This document shows, piece after piece, positions 30,844 to 31,269 of a stretch of DNA of 31,269 nt; position 1 is the first letter of the stretch, and each line of letters starts with the position of its first letter. Under the pieces are notes generated by a model that did not search any database, had not been told where the DNA came from, and saw nothing but the letters and a program-made list of their open reading frames with translations. This DNA comes from Clostridia bacterium. Its GTDB lineage: Bacteria; Bacillota; Clostridia; Christensenellales; UBA1242. Position numbers and translations under genes: made by a program. The stretch is taken from the NCBI GenBank assembly GCA_017399515.1, contig JAFQBZ010000172.1:1-31269 (forward strand), read 5' to 3'.

Positions 30844-31269
30844 GTGATTAAGACAAAAGTTTATGATAATGGTTTAAGATTATGTCACGACAAAAATGAT
30901 AAAAATGTTGTGGCTGTGAATATTTTATTTAATGTTGGCTCAGCAAATGAAACAGAAAAAGAGCAAGGTTATTCGCATTTTATCGAGCATTTGCTTTTTA
31001 AAAGTTCAGAAAATTATTCAACAATGGAGATTATGGATAAACTAAGTTACTATGGTGCTGATTTTAATGCATACACTTCAAGAATGGTAACAAGATATAT
31101 TTTCAAATGTTTGAAAGAAAATTTTGAAAACTGTTTTGAAATTTATGCTGATATGATTATTCGTCCAAAGTTTGACACAGAAGAAATTGATAAAGAGCGA
31201 AATGTTGTTATTGAAGAAATGAAAAAGTGCGATGATGACCCTGTTGAAGTGCTTTATCGAACTGTTATG
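30844..31269 (+). CDS. M16 family zinc metallopeptidase, N-terminal part (3' truncated by window edge)
   Basis: The frame is open to the last base (142 codons). The inverted zinc motif HFIEHLLF (HxxEH, near residue 47) and the downstream Glu of ERNVVIEEMKKCDDDP mark an insulinase/pitrilysin M16 peptidase of the bacterial processing-peptidase type. The start is GTG 30844, the N terminus IKTKVYDNGLRLCHDKNDK is typical, and AGGGGA at 30831 is its Shine-Dalgarno. It is co-transcribed with the WG-repeat gene. Full-length members are about 400-430 residues; the rest lies outside. Confidence 0.92.
   Translation, partial: MIKTKVYDNGLRLCHDKNDKNVVAVNILFNVGSANETEKEQGYSHFIEHLLFKSSENYSTMEIMDKLSYYGADFNAYTSRMVTRYIFKCLKENFENCFEIYADMIIRPKFDTEEIDKERNVVIEEMKKCDDDPVEVLYRTVM

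Overview
The window is a 31 kb, very AT-rich piece of chromosome from an endospore-forming Firmicute of the Clostridia type. The lineage call rests on gene order: infB-rbfA-DHH-truB, efp-spoIIIAA..AH-asp23-nusB-xseA-xseB-recN-spoIVB-spo0A position-spoIIM-dacF-M50-scpA-scpB-ytfI-ytfJ-rluB. The extreme AT bias, short intergenic gaps and missing genes (ribF, ispA, dxs, tlyA, nadK, argR and cmk are absent from places where clostridia often carry them) suggest an uncultured, streamlined gut-type clostridial lineage. No taxonomic name can be proved from the sequence. All protein genes but one (28768..29103) lie on the + strand.

Layout. 1..4187: translation and RNA/DNA maintenance (3' part of infB, rbfA, an NrnA-like DHH phosphoesterase, truB, an endonuclease IV-like gene). 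4205..4881: efp with its own promoter and terminator. 4935..9435: the complete spoIIIA operon, AA to AH, ending at a terminator; spoIIIAF is reduced to a 52-residue membrane stub. 9471..14498: asp23, an unrecognised 353-residue protein, nusB, xseA, xseB and recN. 14532..18181: spoIVB, a Spo0A DNA-binding domain with no receiver domain, spoIIM and dacF. 18206..24253: M50 protease, scpA/scpB condensin subunits, ytfI, ytfJ/gerW, rluB, a YtfP-type flavoprotein and a PlsC-type acyltransferase. 24344..31269: a more accessory stretch with an NlpC/P60-like lipoprotein, a tRNA-Thr(CGU), a GNAT acetyltransferase and a possible GNAT-like neighbour, a TraX-like and a YjdF-like membrane protein, one opposite-strand small gene, a WG-repeat-like protein and the start of an M16 zinc peptidase.

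How it fits together. SpoIIIAA-AH form the mother-cell side of the channel to the forespore, SpoIIM takes part in engulfment, SpoIVB is the forespore signalling protease, and DacF and YtfJ act in cortex and spore maturation. Housekeeping genes for translation, recombination and chromosome segregation are interleaved with them, as is usual in Clostridia.

The most unusual part is the sporulation control locus. At the usual spo0A position there is a 159-residue protein that keeps only the Spo0A effector domain, so phosphorelay input through this protein looks impossible. It has a promoter whose -10 box ends six bases before the ATG, which predicts a leaderless mRNA. Tandem and inverted TTCAAAA motifs sit on its -35 region. 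Together with the stub SpoIIIAF and terminator-like hairpins overlapping the starts of spoIVB and ytfI, this suggests a reduced and rewired sporulation programme.
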